Source of the DNA: Nocardia macrotermitis
GTDB lineage: Bacteria; Actinomycetota; Actinomycetes; Mycobacteriales; Mycobacteriaceae
DNA: 64,000 nucleotides
Direction: 5' to 3'
NCBI RefSeq assembly: GCF_009604405.1
Contig: NZ_WEGK01000020.1
Location: 60,924 to 124,923 of the forward strand
Below are positions 18,037 through 25,620 of the stretch, piece by piece (position 1 is the first letter of the stretch; each line of letters starts with the position of its first letter). The notes below the pieces were generated by a model. That model saw only the letters and a list, made by a program, of their open reading frames with translations, searched no databases and was not told where the DNA came from. A program made the position numbers and the translations under genes.

Positions 18037-18318
18037 ATGGAGACCATCCCGATTACCGATGCCAAGGCCCGTATCGCCGAATTGGCGGATCGGGCCGAGC
18101 GCGAACACGACCACTTCACCCTCACCAAGAATGGCCGCCCGACGGTAATGCTGCTGTCGGTTGCCGAGTACGAATCGCTCATGGAAACGCTCGCAGTCCT
18201 TGCCGACCCCATCACCAGGGCTGATCTGGTCGAATCTGCGACGACGGAGGACTTCACCGACGAAGAGACGATGGCCGAGATCATGCGTGACCGGCTGGAT
18301 AGTCACGGCGCCGCGTGA
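18037..18318 (+). CDS. Phd/YefM-family antitoxin
   Basis: A 93-aa DNA-binding antitoxin. The N-terminus METIPITDAKARIAELADRA and the KNGRPTVMLLSVAEYESLMETL segment are classic Phd/YefM. The acidic C-terminus (TTEDFTDEETMAEIM) would wrap the toxin. It overlaps the toxin gene by 4 nt (GTGA), the usual coupling that keeps antitoxin in excess. It is expected to repress its own promoter through the repeat at the leaderless start. Confidence 0.93.
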   Translation: METIPITDAKARIAELADRAEREHDHFTLTKNGRPTVMLLSVAEYESLMETLAVLADPITRADLVESATTEDFTDEETMAEIMRDRLDSHGAA

Positions 18319-18587
18319 GTGAGCGCTGGACCATACGGTACAAACCCGCTGCTCGCAGGGCACTCGCCGAAGAACTCCCCGAGACGGTCGCCGCGGCGGC
18401 ATACGGACTGATCACCGGAGCTCTGGCGGACAATCCCCACCGCGTGGGCAAGCCACTGAACGAGCCCTACGAGGGCCTGCATTCGGTGCGACGAGGTACA
18501 TATCGCATCCTGTATCACATCGACCCCGGTAAACATCTGGTCGAGATCCATTCGATCCGGCATCGACGCGACGCTTACCGATCCTGA
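18315..18587 (+). CDS. RelE/ParE-superfamily toxin
   Basis: 90 aa, the size of RelE ribonucleases that cut mRNA on the ribosome. Visible family features are WTIRYKPAARRALAEELPE, the PHRVGKPLNEPYEGLHSVRRG basic strand, YRILYHID, and the C-terminal VEIHSIRHRRDAYRS with conserved Arg and Tyr. It closely follows the RelE/RelG type of M. tuberculosis. The GTG start lies inside the antitoxin stop. Both genes look intact. Confidence 0.92.
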   Translation: MSERWTIRYKPAARRALAEELPETVAAAAYGLITGALADNPHRVGKPLNEPYEGLHSVRRGTYRILYHIDPGKHLVEIHSIRHRRDAYRS

Positions 18588-18613
18588 CGACGCCAACCCT
18601 GCTCGCATCAACG

Positions 18614-18698
18614 CGAAACAACAAGAGCCGCACGCTTTTTCAGGATGTCGAATGCCATGCGATTCGACGGTCGAGTGCCGAGAAGAGTGTGCGGCTGC
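18614..18698 (-). repeat. terminator-like hairpin repeat, copy 1
   Basis: An 85-bp imperfect palindrome whose outer arms are AGCCGCAC and GTGCGGCT, with an inner GTCGAAT/ATTCGAC pair. It starts with GAAACAACAAGAGCCGCAC, the same 19 bases as copy 2 at 19752. On the minus strand the right-hand arm is followed by a T-rich tail (TTGTTGTTTCG), like an intrinsic terminator. It lies between the RelE toxin and the glycosyltransferase. Confidence 0.8.
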
Positions 18699-18871
18699 TA
18701 CGTTCTCATCGCGAGGCGCCGATGCCGCGGGTCGGGGACCACGGACCTTCTGCTGGCCGACACTCCGACCAACGCTCCGAGCATCCGCTCACGGACCACG
18801 CACGGCGACAAGCGATCAGGTCGCGGTACGCTGCGTTCGGTCCGCGCTCGTTCCGTCATGAGGTGTGTGCA

Positions 18872-19744
18872 TTGCCCGAACAGCTCGACAACACCGACAG
18901 GACGAGGTTCGCGGTCGCGATCGCGCCGCCGAAATCGTATGTCTGGCGGGAGGCGTTTCGTGAAGTGGCCGAGACGGTGAACATCGCGTTGCAGCGGCTG
19001 GGGCACAGTAGTGTGCTGACCGATGCGTTGGATCTGCCGGGGCGCAGATATATCCTGTTCGGCAGTAATACGTTGTCGTGGTGGGGAATCGAGATTCCGG
19101 ACGATGCGATTCTCTACAATCTGGAAGCCGTTACGCCGGAATCGGATTGGCGGTCCGAGGAATTGCTGGAATTGTTCCGTCGTCATCATGTCTGGGATTA
19201 CAGTCGGCACAATGTCGCGGCGCTCGAGGCCGCCGGGGTGCCGCGTATCCAGCATGTGCCGATCGGCGGTGTGCCGGAACTGGATCGGATCCGGCCGGTC
19301 GCGACACAGGATATCGATGTGCTCTTCGTCGGCACGCACAGCGCCAAACGCGCCGCGCCGATCGAGCGACTACGGCAGGCCGGCTACAACGCGCAACTCC
19401 ACGCGGGCGTCTGGGGCGAGCGGCGCGACGAGTTGTACGCGCGGGCGAAAATAGTTCTGAACCTGCACGGCCCCACCATCTTCGAGGCCGTTCGGGTGAC
19501 GTATCTCCTGGCCAATGGAATATTCGTGATCTCCGAGAAGTGTCATTATCCGGACGAGGAGGAGGAATTCGCCGACGGCGTGGTGTTCGTCGAATACGAC
19601 CGCATCGTCGAAACCTGCATCCGCTACCTCGCCGACCACCGCGCGCGAGCGGACCGAATCATCGCGGGCCGCGAGGTCATGCGCAAACGATCGGCGCGGA
19701 AATACCTCGGCGCGGCCCTGGCCGAGCCCGCGTTCACCGGCTGA
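18872..19744 (+). CDS. CgeB/YkvP-like glycosyltransferase
   Basis: About 290 aa. The sequence follows GT-B-type spore-maturation/CgeB-like proteins: DVLFVGTHSAKRAAPIERL, then WGERRDELYARAKIVLNLHG and FEAVRVTYLLANGIFVISEK, where the E/H residues line the donor site. The start is uncertain: TTG 18872 has GAGG at a good spacing, GTG 18863 is an alternative, and the frame stays open upstream to 18689 without protein-like character. The gene stands alone and is bracketed by two copies of the same hairpin repeat, suggesting insertion or local duplication. The acceptor is unknown. Confidence 0.78.
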   Translation: MPEQLDNTDRTRFAVAIAPPKSYVWREAFREVAETVNIALQRLGHSSVLTDALDLPGRRYILFGSNTLSWWGIEIPDDAILYNLEAVTPESDWRSEELLELFRRHHVWDYSRHNVAALEAAGVPRIQHVPIGGVPELDRIRPVATQDIDVLFVGTHSAKRAAPIERLRQAGYNAQLHAGVWGERRDELYARAKIVLNLHGPTIFEAVRVTYLLANGIFVISEKCHYPDEEEEFADGVVFVEYDRIVETCIRYLADHRARADRIIAGREVMRKRSARKYLGAALAEPAFTG

Positions 19745-19751
19745 GCACGCC

Positions 19752-19835
19752 CGAAACAACAAGAGCCGCACGCCTTTCCGCGACCGTCGAATCCCCCATG
19801 CGATCCGATGGTCGAGTGCACGGCGTGCGGCTCTC
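19752..19835 (-). terminator. hairpin repeat copy 2, likely htdX terminator
   Basis: Arms AGAGCCGCACGCC and GGCGTGCGGCTCT enclose a secondary stem. On the minus strand the structure follows the htdX stop by 22 nt and ends in a T-rich tail (TTGTTGTTTCG), so it should terminate htdX-fabG4 transcription. It is nearly the same element as copy 1 and, in reverse, copy 3. Confidence 0.75.
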
Positions 19836-19856
19836 GCGTAGTCCGGCGGTGCCGGA

Positions 19857-20723
19857 TCAGCGCAGGGTCCCCGTGAGGTAGGGGTATCCCTTTTTCGGGT
19901 GTTTCAGGGACAGGTCCCAGCCTTCTGCGGTGTGGTCCGCGTAGGCGTAGATAGTGGACGGCAGCAGGATCGGCTTGCCGAAACGGACGGAATAGGTTGT
20001 CGCAGCGGGGATTCGACCCTCGATGGTACCGAGAATGGCTGCGGCGGACCACATTCCGTGCGCGATGGAGCGGGGGAAGCCGAATGCCTTGGCACTCAGG
20101 GAGGACATGTGGATCGGGTTGCGGTCGCCCGAGGCCGCGGCGTAGCGGTGGATGATCGACTGGTCGACCTTCAGCGTGCGCAGCGGCGGCGGGGGTACCT
20201 CTTCGGGCTTGGGTTCGGAACGCGGACCACCGGACAGCGAGGTCTTCTGCTGGTGCAGGAAGGAGGAGGTCTGCCGCCAGACCAGCTCCCGGCCGACGTT
20301 GATCTCCGTGATCGCGTCCACCACAAGACCTTTGGGATGCTCGCGCAGGTTCTCCACGTGCGTGTGGATGTCCAGCGGTTCACTGGCCGAGATCTGGCGA
20401 TGCCGCTCGATCACGTTCTCCATGTGCACCGAGCCGACCGCGGTGAACGGGAAGTCCCGCGCGGTCAGCAGCTGCATGACGGTCGGGAAGGCCAGCACGA
20501 ACGGGTAGGTCACCGGGAGCGAGTCGCCGAAACGCAGCCCGGTCGCGTGGCAGTACGCGGCCAGGTTGTCGACGTCGACGCGCACGCCGTTCAATTCCAC
20601 CGCACGGTCCGGGATCTGCGACTTGCGCGCCGAAATCAGCGGCAGCGGAACGGCTCCCAGCGCGGCCTTGAGATACAGGCTGCCGGTCTTGGGCGGCTCG
20701 TTCAATTTGATGGTCCGGGTCAT
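19857..20723 (-). CDS. htdX: (R)-3-hydroxyacyl thioester dehydratase HtdX-like
   Basis: A 288-aa double-hotdog dehydratase of the MaoC type that interconverts 3-hydroxyacyl and trans-2-enoyl thioesters. The C-terminal hotdog has the hydratase-2 motif YAAASGDRNPIHMSSLSAKA with catalytic Asp and His, followed by FPRSIAHGMWSAA. The N-terminal hotdog lacks this motif, as in other fused hydratases. It starts 12 nt after the fabG4 stop with a GGAG site, so it belongs to one operon. The arrangement equals Rv0241c-Rv0242c. It should supply the hydration/dehydration step beside FabG4, and probably falls under the TetR-type operator upstream of fabG4. Confidence 0.92.
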   Translation of the reverse strand: MTRTIKLNEPPKTGSLYLKAALGAVPLPLISARKSQIPDRAVELNGVRVDVDNLAAYCHATGLRFGDSLPVTYPFVLAFPTVMQLLTARDFPFTAVGSVHMENVIERHRQISASEPLDIHTHVENLREHPKGLVVDAITEINVGRELVWRQTSSFLHQQKTSLSGGPRSEPKPEEVPPPPLRTLKVDQSIIHRYAAASGDRNPIHMSSLSAKAFGFPRSIAHGMWSAAAILGTIEGRIPAATTYSVRFGKPILLPSTIYAYADHTAEGWDLSLKHPKKGYPYLTGTLR

Positions 20724-20735
20724 CACGCGCTCCGC

Positions 20736-22094
20736 TCAGGCACCGATGAGGCTCTGGCCACAGACGCGAACGACGTTGCCGCTCACCGCGTTCGACGCCG
20801 GGCTGGCGAAGTAGGCGATGGTCTCGGCGACGTCGATGGTCTGCCCGCCCTGGGACAGCGAGGCCATCAACCGACCGGCTTCGCGAGTGCCGAGCGGGAT
20901 CGCCGCGGTCATCGCGGTCTCGATGAAACCGGGCGCGACGGCGTTGATCGTGACGCCCTTCTCGGCCAGCTTCGGGGCCTCGGCGTTCACCATGCCGATC
21001 ACACCGGCCTTGGACGCGCCGTAGTTGGTCTGGCCGCGGTTGCCCGCGATACCGGCGATGGAGGAGACGTCGATCACGCGGCCGCCGTCCTGCAGCGCAC
21101 CCTTGGCGACCAATGCCTCGGTGATGCGGTGCGGCGCAGCGAGATTCACGTTCAGCACGGAGTTCCAGCGGGCGTCGTCCATGTTCGCGAGCAGCTTGTC
21201 GCGGGTGATACCGGCGTTGTGCACGATGATGTCGACGCCGCCGAAACGCTGGGTGGCGAATTCGGCGATCTTGTCCGCGGCGTCGGCGGCGGTGACGTCC
21301 ACCGCCAGCGCGGTGCCGCCGACCTTGTTCGCGGTCTGCGACAACGCGTCTCCGGCGGCGGGAATGTCGGCGGCGATCACGGTCGCGCCGTCGCGGGCGA
21401 ACACCTCGGCGATGGTCGCGCCGATACCGCGCGCGGCGCCGGTGACCACGGCCACCTTGCCTGCCAGCGGCTTGTCCCAATCGGCGGGCGCGGTCGAATC
21501 CCCCTTGCCGACCCGGAACACCTGGCCGTCGACGAACGCCGACTTACCGGACAGGATGAAACGCAGCGTGGACTCCAAACCCGTTGCGGCAGAGGCAGCC
21601 TCGGGGTGCAGGTAGACCAGGTTCGCGGTGGCGCCGCGCAGCAGCTCCTTGCCGACGCTGCGGGTGAAACCCTCGAGGGCGCGCTGCGCGATCTGCTCCT
21701 CGACACCCGAGGTCAATTCCGGGGTGGTGCCGACGACCAGGATGCGGCCGCTGGGCGCGATCGAACGCATCGCGGGCTGGTAGAACGCGTACAGCTGGGC
21801 GAGATCCTCGATCGAACCGAGTCCGGTGGCATCGAACACCAGCGCGCCGTACTTCACGCCCTGGGCGGGCTCGTCGGCAAAGGTGTAGTCCGACAACAGG
21901 TTCCGGACCGCATCGGCCACCCGCCCCTTACCGCCGAGCAGGACCGGGCCGGGCAGCGCGGGCTCACCCTGCTGGTAACGCCGCAGCTGTTCCGGCTTGG
22001 GCAGACCCAGCTTGCTCGCCAGGAACGAGCCGGGGGCCGAGTTGACGAACGATCCGTAGAGGTTGGGAGCGCCCTTGCTTTTGCTGGCTGCCAC
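20736..22094 (-). CDS. fabG4: high-molecular-weight 3-ketoacyl-ACP/CoA reductase FabG4
   Basis: 452 aa, the size of FabG4 (Rv0242c). The C-terminal half is a short-chain dehydrogenase: VAVVTGAARGIGATIAEVFA (nucleotide-binding TGxxxGxG), HNAGIT, the catalytic Ser in DVSSIAGIAGN, and YGASK with Tyr/Lys. The N-terminal flavodoxin-like domain (residues 1-200) marks the long HMwFabG subfamily, which in mycobacteria is NADH-dependent and prefers long acyl chains. GTG 22094 has an AGGA site. The promoter region shared with divergent fadA2 carries a perfect inverted repeat at 22192-22211. Confidence 0.95.
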   Translation of the reverse strand: MAASKSKGAPNLYGSFVNSAPGSFLASKLGLPKPEQLRRYQQGEPALPGPVLLGGKGRVADAVRNLLSDYTFADEPAQGVKYGALVFDATGLGSIEDLAQLYAFYQPAMRSIAPSGRILVVGTTPELTSGVEEQIAQRALEGFTRSVGKELLRGATANLVYLHPEAASAATGLESTLRFILSGKSAFVDGQVFRVGKGDSTAPADWDKPLAGKVAVVTGAARGIGATIAEVFARDGATVIAADIPAAGDALSQTANKVGGTALAVDVTAADAADKIAEFATQRFGGVDIIVHNAGITRDKLLANMDDARWNSVLNVNLAAPHRITEALVAKGALQDGGRVIDVSSIAGIAGNRGQTNYGASKAGVIGMVNAEAPKLAEKGVTINAVAPGFIETAMTAAIPLGTREAGRLMASLSQGGQTIDVAETIAYFASPASNAVSGNVVRVCGQSLIGA

Positions 22095-22191
22095 GGTTCC
22101 TACCTTTTCCTTGTGTCGGAGGTGAGTCATCGGCGTACCGGCCCGGATGTCCGGACGTGTCGCACCCGTCAGGGGGTACGTATCGACAATG

Positions 22192-22211
22192 AACTTACTC
22201 CAGAGTAAGTT
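22192..22211. promoter_or_regulatory. TetR-type operator between fabG4 and fadA2
   Basis: AACTTACTCCAGAGTAAGTT: perfect 9-bp arms around CA. The core TTAC-N6-GTAA recurs at 32509-32524 (upstream of the tetR gene) and 38814-38829 (upstream of fadE5). The position between divergent genes would let one regulator control both directions. Confidence 0.75.
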
Positions 22212-22371
22212 TAATGTAAACCGATAGCGAAGGGGCACCGGACTGCGCCTCGACCTCGGCAGCCCGGCCGCACCGGAATCCCCGACGACCCGACATCCCG
22301 ACAAACGCAGTGCCCACCCACCCCGCCGGCTCCGCAAGCTCCGCCGGCGCACCGTCCCCCAGGAGACTCGA

Positions 22372-23673
22372 GTGACAACCACAGCCCGTTCGGCCAAGCA
22401 GGCCCGGCCCGTCGCCGTCCTCGGCGGCAATCGGATCCCTTTCGCCCGCTCCGACGGCAAGTACGCGCACGCCTCGAATCAGGACATGTTCACCGCCGCG
22501 CTGAACGGGCTGGTCAGCCGGTTCGGATTGCAGGGGGAGCGGCTGGGCATGGTCGTCGGCGGCGCGGTGCTCAAGCGCGTCGGCGAGCACGGCATGGTCC
22601 GCGAGAGCGTGCTGGGCAGCGAGCTCTCGCCGTACACCCCCGCGCACGATCTCCAGCTGGCCTGCGGCACCGGGTTGCAGTCGATCGTCACCGTCGGCGA
22701 CGGAATCGCGTTGGGGCGCATCGACGTCGGCGTCGGCGGCGGTACCGACACCACCTCCGATGCGCCGATCGGCGTGAGCGAATCGATGCGCGAGTGGATG
22801 CTCGACGCCAACCGCGCCAGGAAGAACTCCGACTACGTCAAGCTGGTCGGCCGGTTGCGCCCGAGCATGGTCGGCATCGAGATCCCGCGCAACGCCGAAC
22901 CGCGCACCGGGCTGTCGATGGGCGAGCACGCCGCGATCACCGCGAAGGAATTCGGCGTCTCCCGCGAGGCGCAGGACGAGCTGGCCTACCTCTCGCACCG
23001 CAATATGGCCGCCGCCTACGACCGCGGTTTCTTCGACGATCTGGTCACCCCGTTCCTCGGGCTGACCCGCGACGACAACCTGCGTCCGGGCTCGACCATC
23101 GAGAAGTTGTCCACGCTGAAGCCGGTTTTCGGCGTCAAGCTGGGCGACGCGACGATGACCGCGGGCAACTCCACCCCGCTCACCGACGGCGCGTCCGCGG
23201 TGCTGCTGGCCAGTGACGAGTGGGCCGCCTCGCGCAACCTCGAGCCGCTGGCCTACCTGGTCGACAGCGAGGTCGCCGCGGTCGACTACATCCACGGCCC
23301 CGACGGCCTGCTGATGGCCCCCACCTATGCGGTGCCGCGATTGCTGGCCCGCAACGGACTCACGTTGCAGGACTTCGACTTCTACGAGATCCACGAGGCG
23401 TTCGCGTCGGTGGTGCTGGCGACGTTGCAGGGCTGGGAATCCGACCAGTACTGCAAGGAGCGGCTGGGCCTGGACGGCGCGCTGGGGTCGATCGATCGGG
23501 CCAAACTGAACGTCAACGGCTCCTCCCTCGCCGCGGGCCACCCGTTCGCCGCGACCGGCGGCCGCATCATCGCCCAGGCCGCGAAACAGTTGGCGGAGAA
23601 GGGATCCGGGCGCACCCTGATCTCCATCTGCGCTGCCGGCGGGCAGGGCGTGGTCGCGATCCTGGAGCGCTGA
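22372..23673 (+). CDS. fadA2: acetyl-CoA acyltransferase (thiolase) FadA2
   Basis: A 433-aa thiolase that cleaves or condenses 3-ketoacyl-CoA. The active-site Cys sits in HDLQLACGTGLQSI (about residue 98). The ending has EIHEAFASVVLATLQ, the LNVNGSSLAAGHPFAATGGR segment with the catalytic His, and ISICAAGGQGVVAILE with the second Cys. GTG 22372 was chosen from the thiolase N-terminus RPVAVLGGNRIPFARS. It is divergent from fabG4-htdX across the shared operator, as in Rv0243. It fits beta-oxidation or a reversed elongation cycle together with FabG4, HtdX and FadE5. Confidence 0.95.
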   Translation: MTTTARSAKQARPVAVLGGNRIPFARSDGKYAHASNQDMFTAALNGLVSRFGLQGERLGMVVGGAVLKRVGEHGMVRESVLGSELSPYTPAHDLQLACGTGLQSIVTVGDGIALGRIDVGVGGGTDTTSDAPIGVSESMREWMLDANRARKNSDYVKLVGRLRPSMVGIEIPRNAEPRTGLSMGEHAAITAKEFGVSREAQDELAYLSHRNMAAAYDRGFFDDLVTPFLGLTRDDNLRPGSTIEKLSTLKPVFGVKLGDATMTAGNSTPLTDGASAVLLASDEWAASRNLEPLAYLVDSEVAAVDYIHGPDGLLMAPTYAVPRLLARNGLTLQDFDFYEIHEAFASVVLATLQGWESDQYCKERLGLDGALGSIDRAKLNVNGSSLAAGHPFAATGGRIIAQAAKQLAEKGSGRTLISICAAGGQGVVAILER

Positions 23674-23696
23674 ACCGGATCGATACACTCGCGTTC

Positions 23697-24221
23697 GTGA
23701 GTGATATCTCGACCGCGGAGCAGGTGCCGACCGATCGGTTGGCCCTGCTCCGTCCGGTCCCGGCCGATGCCGAGGCCATCCTCCGGATCTGCGGCGTCGC
23801 CGAGCCATGGGTGACCGTGGTGCCGAACCTCGTTGCGGCACAAAGGCTCTACCTGGAATGGGATGAGCACTGGCGTCGGCACGGCTACGGCTATTGGACG
23901 GTGCGCACTCGCACCGACGACACCGTCGTGGGCTTCTGCGGAATCCGCTCGATGAATATGCCCGCAGGCCCGGCCCTCAACCTGTTCTATCGGCTCGCCC
24001 CTGCCACCCGCGGCCAGGGTTTCGCCGCCGAGGCAGCCAGCGCGGTCGTCGCCCACGCCCGCACCCACCTGCCGAAATTGCCGGTGATCGCCCGCATCCA
24101 GCCCGAGAACGACGCCTCCCACCGCGTCGCAGAACGGGCGGGGCTGTCGCGCGCGGAGTACCTGGACACCGACAGCTGGCATCACTACGTTGCTCCGTCA
24201 GGCTGGGGGCATGTCGACTGA
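23697..24221 (+). CDS. GNAT-family N-acetyltransferase (RimJ/RimL type)
   Basis: 174 aa. The fold is visible as RLALLRPVPADAEAIL at the N-terminus, a WTVRTRTDDTVVGFCGIR beta strand pair, the acetyl-CoA loop LAPATRGQGFAAEAASAVVAHA (R/QxxGxG/A), and the ending VARIQPENDASHRVAERAGL typical of Acetyltransf_3 enzymes that modify protein N-termini or small amines. A TACACT box lies 7 nt before GTG 23697, so the message is probably leaderless. It is 23 nt after fadA2; whether it is also read through from fadA2 is unknown. Confidence 0.9.
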   Translation: MSDISTAEQVPTDRLALLRPVPADAEAILRICGVAEPWVTVVPNLVAAQRLYLEWDEHWRRHGYGYWTVRTRTDDTVVGFCGIRSMNMPAGPALNLFYRLAPATRGQGFAAEAASAVVAHARTHLPKLPVIARIQPENDASHRVAERAGLSRAEYLDTDSWHHYVAPSGWGHVD

Positions 24222-24261
24222 GACTGGTTGCACCGCAACATCGTTCGGTCATTCTGGTCGC

Positions 24262-24366
24262 CCGATCCGGGACAACCGCTCACGTGAGCGTTTCGCTTCG
24301 GCAAGTCGATCCTGCTGCCGTCCACGGTCAATGTCTACGGTGAGCACACCGCCGAAGGCCTGGGAA
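24262..24366 (+). pseudogene. remnant of an htdX-like 3' end
   Basis: One frame reads FRFGKSILLPSTVNVY-GEHTAEG, matching the htdX segment VRFGKPILLPSTIYAY-ADHTAEG in the same window, and the DNA stays similar on both sides. Stops and shifts interrupt it and no start exists. It is followed directly by hairpin copy 3, just as htdX itself is followed by copy 2. It is therefore the remains of an inverted duplication of the htdX end with its terminator. Confidence 0.75.
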
Positions 24367-24372
24367 CAGCGC

Positions 24373-24460
24373 AAGAGCCGCATGCTCTTTCCACCACTTG
24401 ACCGTCGAATCGCACCGGGATTCGATACCCGTGGAAAGGCGTGCGGCTCTTATCTTTCGG
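24373..24460 (+). repeat. terminator-like hairpin repeat, copy 3
   Basis: Outer arms AAGAGCCGCATGC and GCGTGCGGCTCTT with an inner GTCGAATC/GATTCGA stem and the tail TATCTTTCGG. Its right half matches the reverse complement of copy 2 (GGGATTCGA, then GGAAAGGCGTGCGGCTCTT). It sits 14 nt from the stop of the convergent secreted-protein gene and may serve as its terminator as well. Confidence 0.75.
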
Positions 24461-24473
24461 TAGCGTGACCGGA

Positions 24474-25055
24474 TTACCGAAGGTTGAATGCCGTCGCCGG
24501 TGTGGGCGGAACAATCGGCATCGCCCCGTACGAGACAACGGGATACATGTACGACTGCGGAATCACATTGAACAGGATCGCTTTCGCATCACGCTGGTAG
24601 GGCAGGTCTACCTGCGTAGTCCTGCCACCGGTCCTGTCGGCATTCAGGTGCACTGTATGACCGAACAGGCCCCCGAGAGTATCGCTCGGACGGCCCGGAG
24701 CCACCGGGTGCCCTGCGACATCACGGTCGGTACACGTACTCACGATCAATGTTGCTGTGCAGGTCGGAGGTACAGGCAGTCCTGGAATCGTCGCCCGGAT
24801 ACCCAGGGGCTTCAGATGACCGACTACGCGAGACGGTTTCGCGGGATCGCGAGCGATCCACATCGTATAGTCGATATAGCAGTTCGCGCTGTCACTCATC
24901 GCATAACTGTTGACCGGCCCGAAGTGCTGAACTCCCTCTACTATCGGAAATGCCTGTGCCGCAGGCGCATTACCCGCAACAGGCGCGATCCCCAACAACC
25001 CGGCCGTCGCCGCCGCAACAGCCAGCGCATACTTGACAATTTCGGGCTTACGCAC
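24474..25055 (-). CDS. secreted hypothetical protein
   Basis: 193 aa, family not recognised. GTG 25055 has a GGGGGAG site 7 nt upstream. A signal peptide is clear: RKPEIVKYALAVAAATAGLL, then an Ala-rich cleavage region (NAPAAQA). The mature part has three or four Cys (NCYIDYTMW, PPTCTATLIVSTC), fitting disulfides outside the cell, and a C-terminus rich in Pro and Tyr. It is not linked to an operon; its 3' end meets hairpin copy 3. The activity is unknown. Confidence 0.82.
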   Translation of the reverse strand: MRKPEIVKYALAVAAATAGLLGIAPVAGNAPAAQAFPIVEGVQHFGPVNSYAMSDSANCYIDYTMWIARDPAKPSRVVGHLKPLGIRATIPGLPVPPTCTATLIVSTCTDRDVAGHPVAPGRPSDTLGGLFGHTVHLNADRTGGRTTQVDLPYQRDAKAILFNVIPQSYMYPVVSYGAMPIVPPTPATAFNLR

Positions 25056-25320
25056 AGCGCACTCTCCCCCGTAGATGAAATGCGTTCCACCGCACGCTAA
25101 CTCAGCCGAACCTTCCGCACAAGCCGAGAGCCGTCGATCCACGGTTTCCGGCCATTCCCGCACGGCCTCGAGATGTACCTGTGATCAGTCGTCGTCGAAC
25201 CGCGACGCAGCCCGCGCACCGTTCAATCCTGCATCGGCTGCGGCCGCGGTCTCCGGTATGCCGAGTCGTGAGCTGATTGATCTGCTGCCGCAAAGGCTTT
25301 CATGCATCGGAGGGGGTTCC

Positions 25321-25620
25321 TTGTTTCGTCGCACGCTCGAGATTGCCGGAACTGTCGCAGCCGTCGTCGCTGGATGTTTGTTGTCGGCTGGTGTGGCCGG
25401 GGCAGATTCGGTGCCTGTGCCGCGCTACGGAATGATCACCGATATCACCGCCGTCGGTGACCACGCGCTGTGTCATGGCACGATCGTTTCTCGACGTCGT
25501 GCAACACCCGTCAGACGGGGTGCCAGTCGGCGAACGGTCGGGCCGGGTCGAAGACGACCGGGAGTGTGCCCAGGGCTCGGTGGAAAGGGCCTGGGCGCCA
25601 GGGCAATTCGTCGGGGCTGA
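25321..25620 (+). pseudogene. truncated small secreted protein
   Basis: TTG 25321 follows a strong GGAGGGGG site. It opens a convincing signal peptide (FRRTLEIAGTVAAVVAGCLLSAG) and about 35 mature residues (SVPVPRYGMITDITAVGDHALCHGTIV). After about 25490 the frame turns into Arg/Gly-rich sequence that is antisense to the P450 C-terminus. This looks like a secreted-protein gene whose 3' part was lost when the P450 locus came to lie beside it. A short genuine protein cannot be excluded. Confidence 0.55.

Noticed and set aside
18857..18980. A start at ATG 18858 for the glycosyltransferase
   Set aside because: That ATG is in another frame and leads to a short Arg-rich peptide; the enzyme frame can start at GTG 18863 or TTG 18872.
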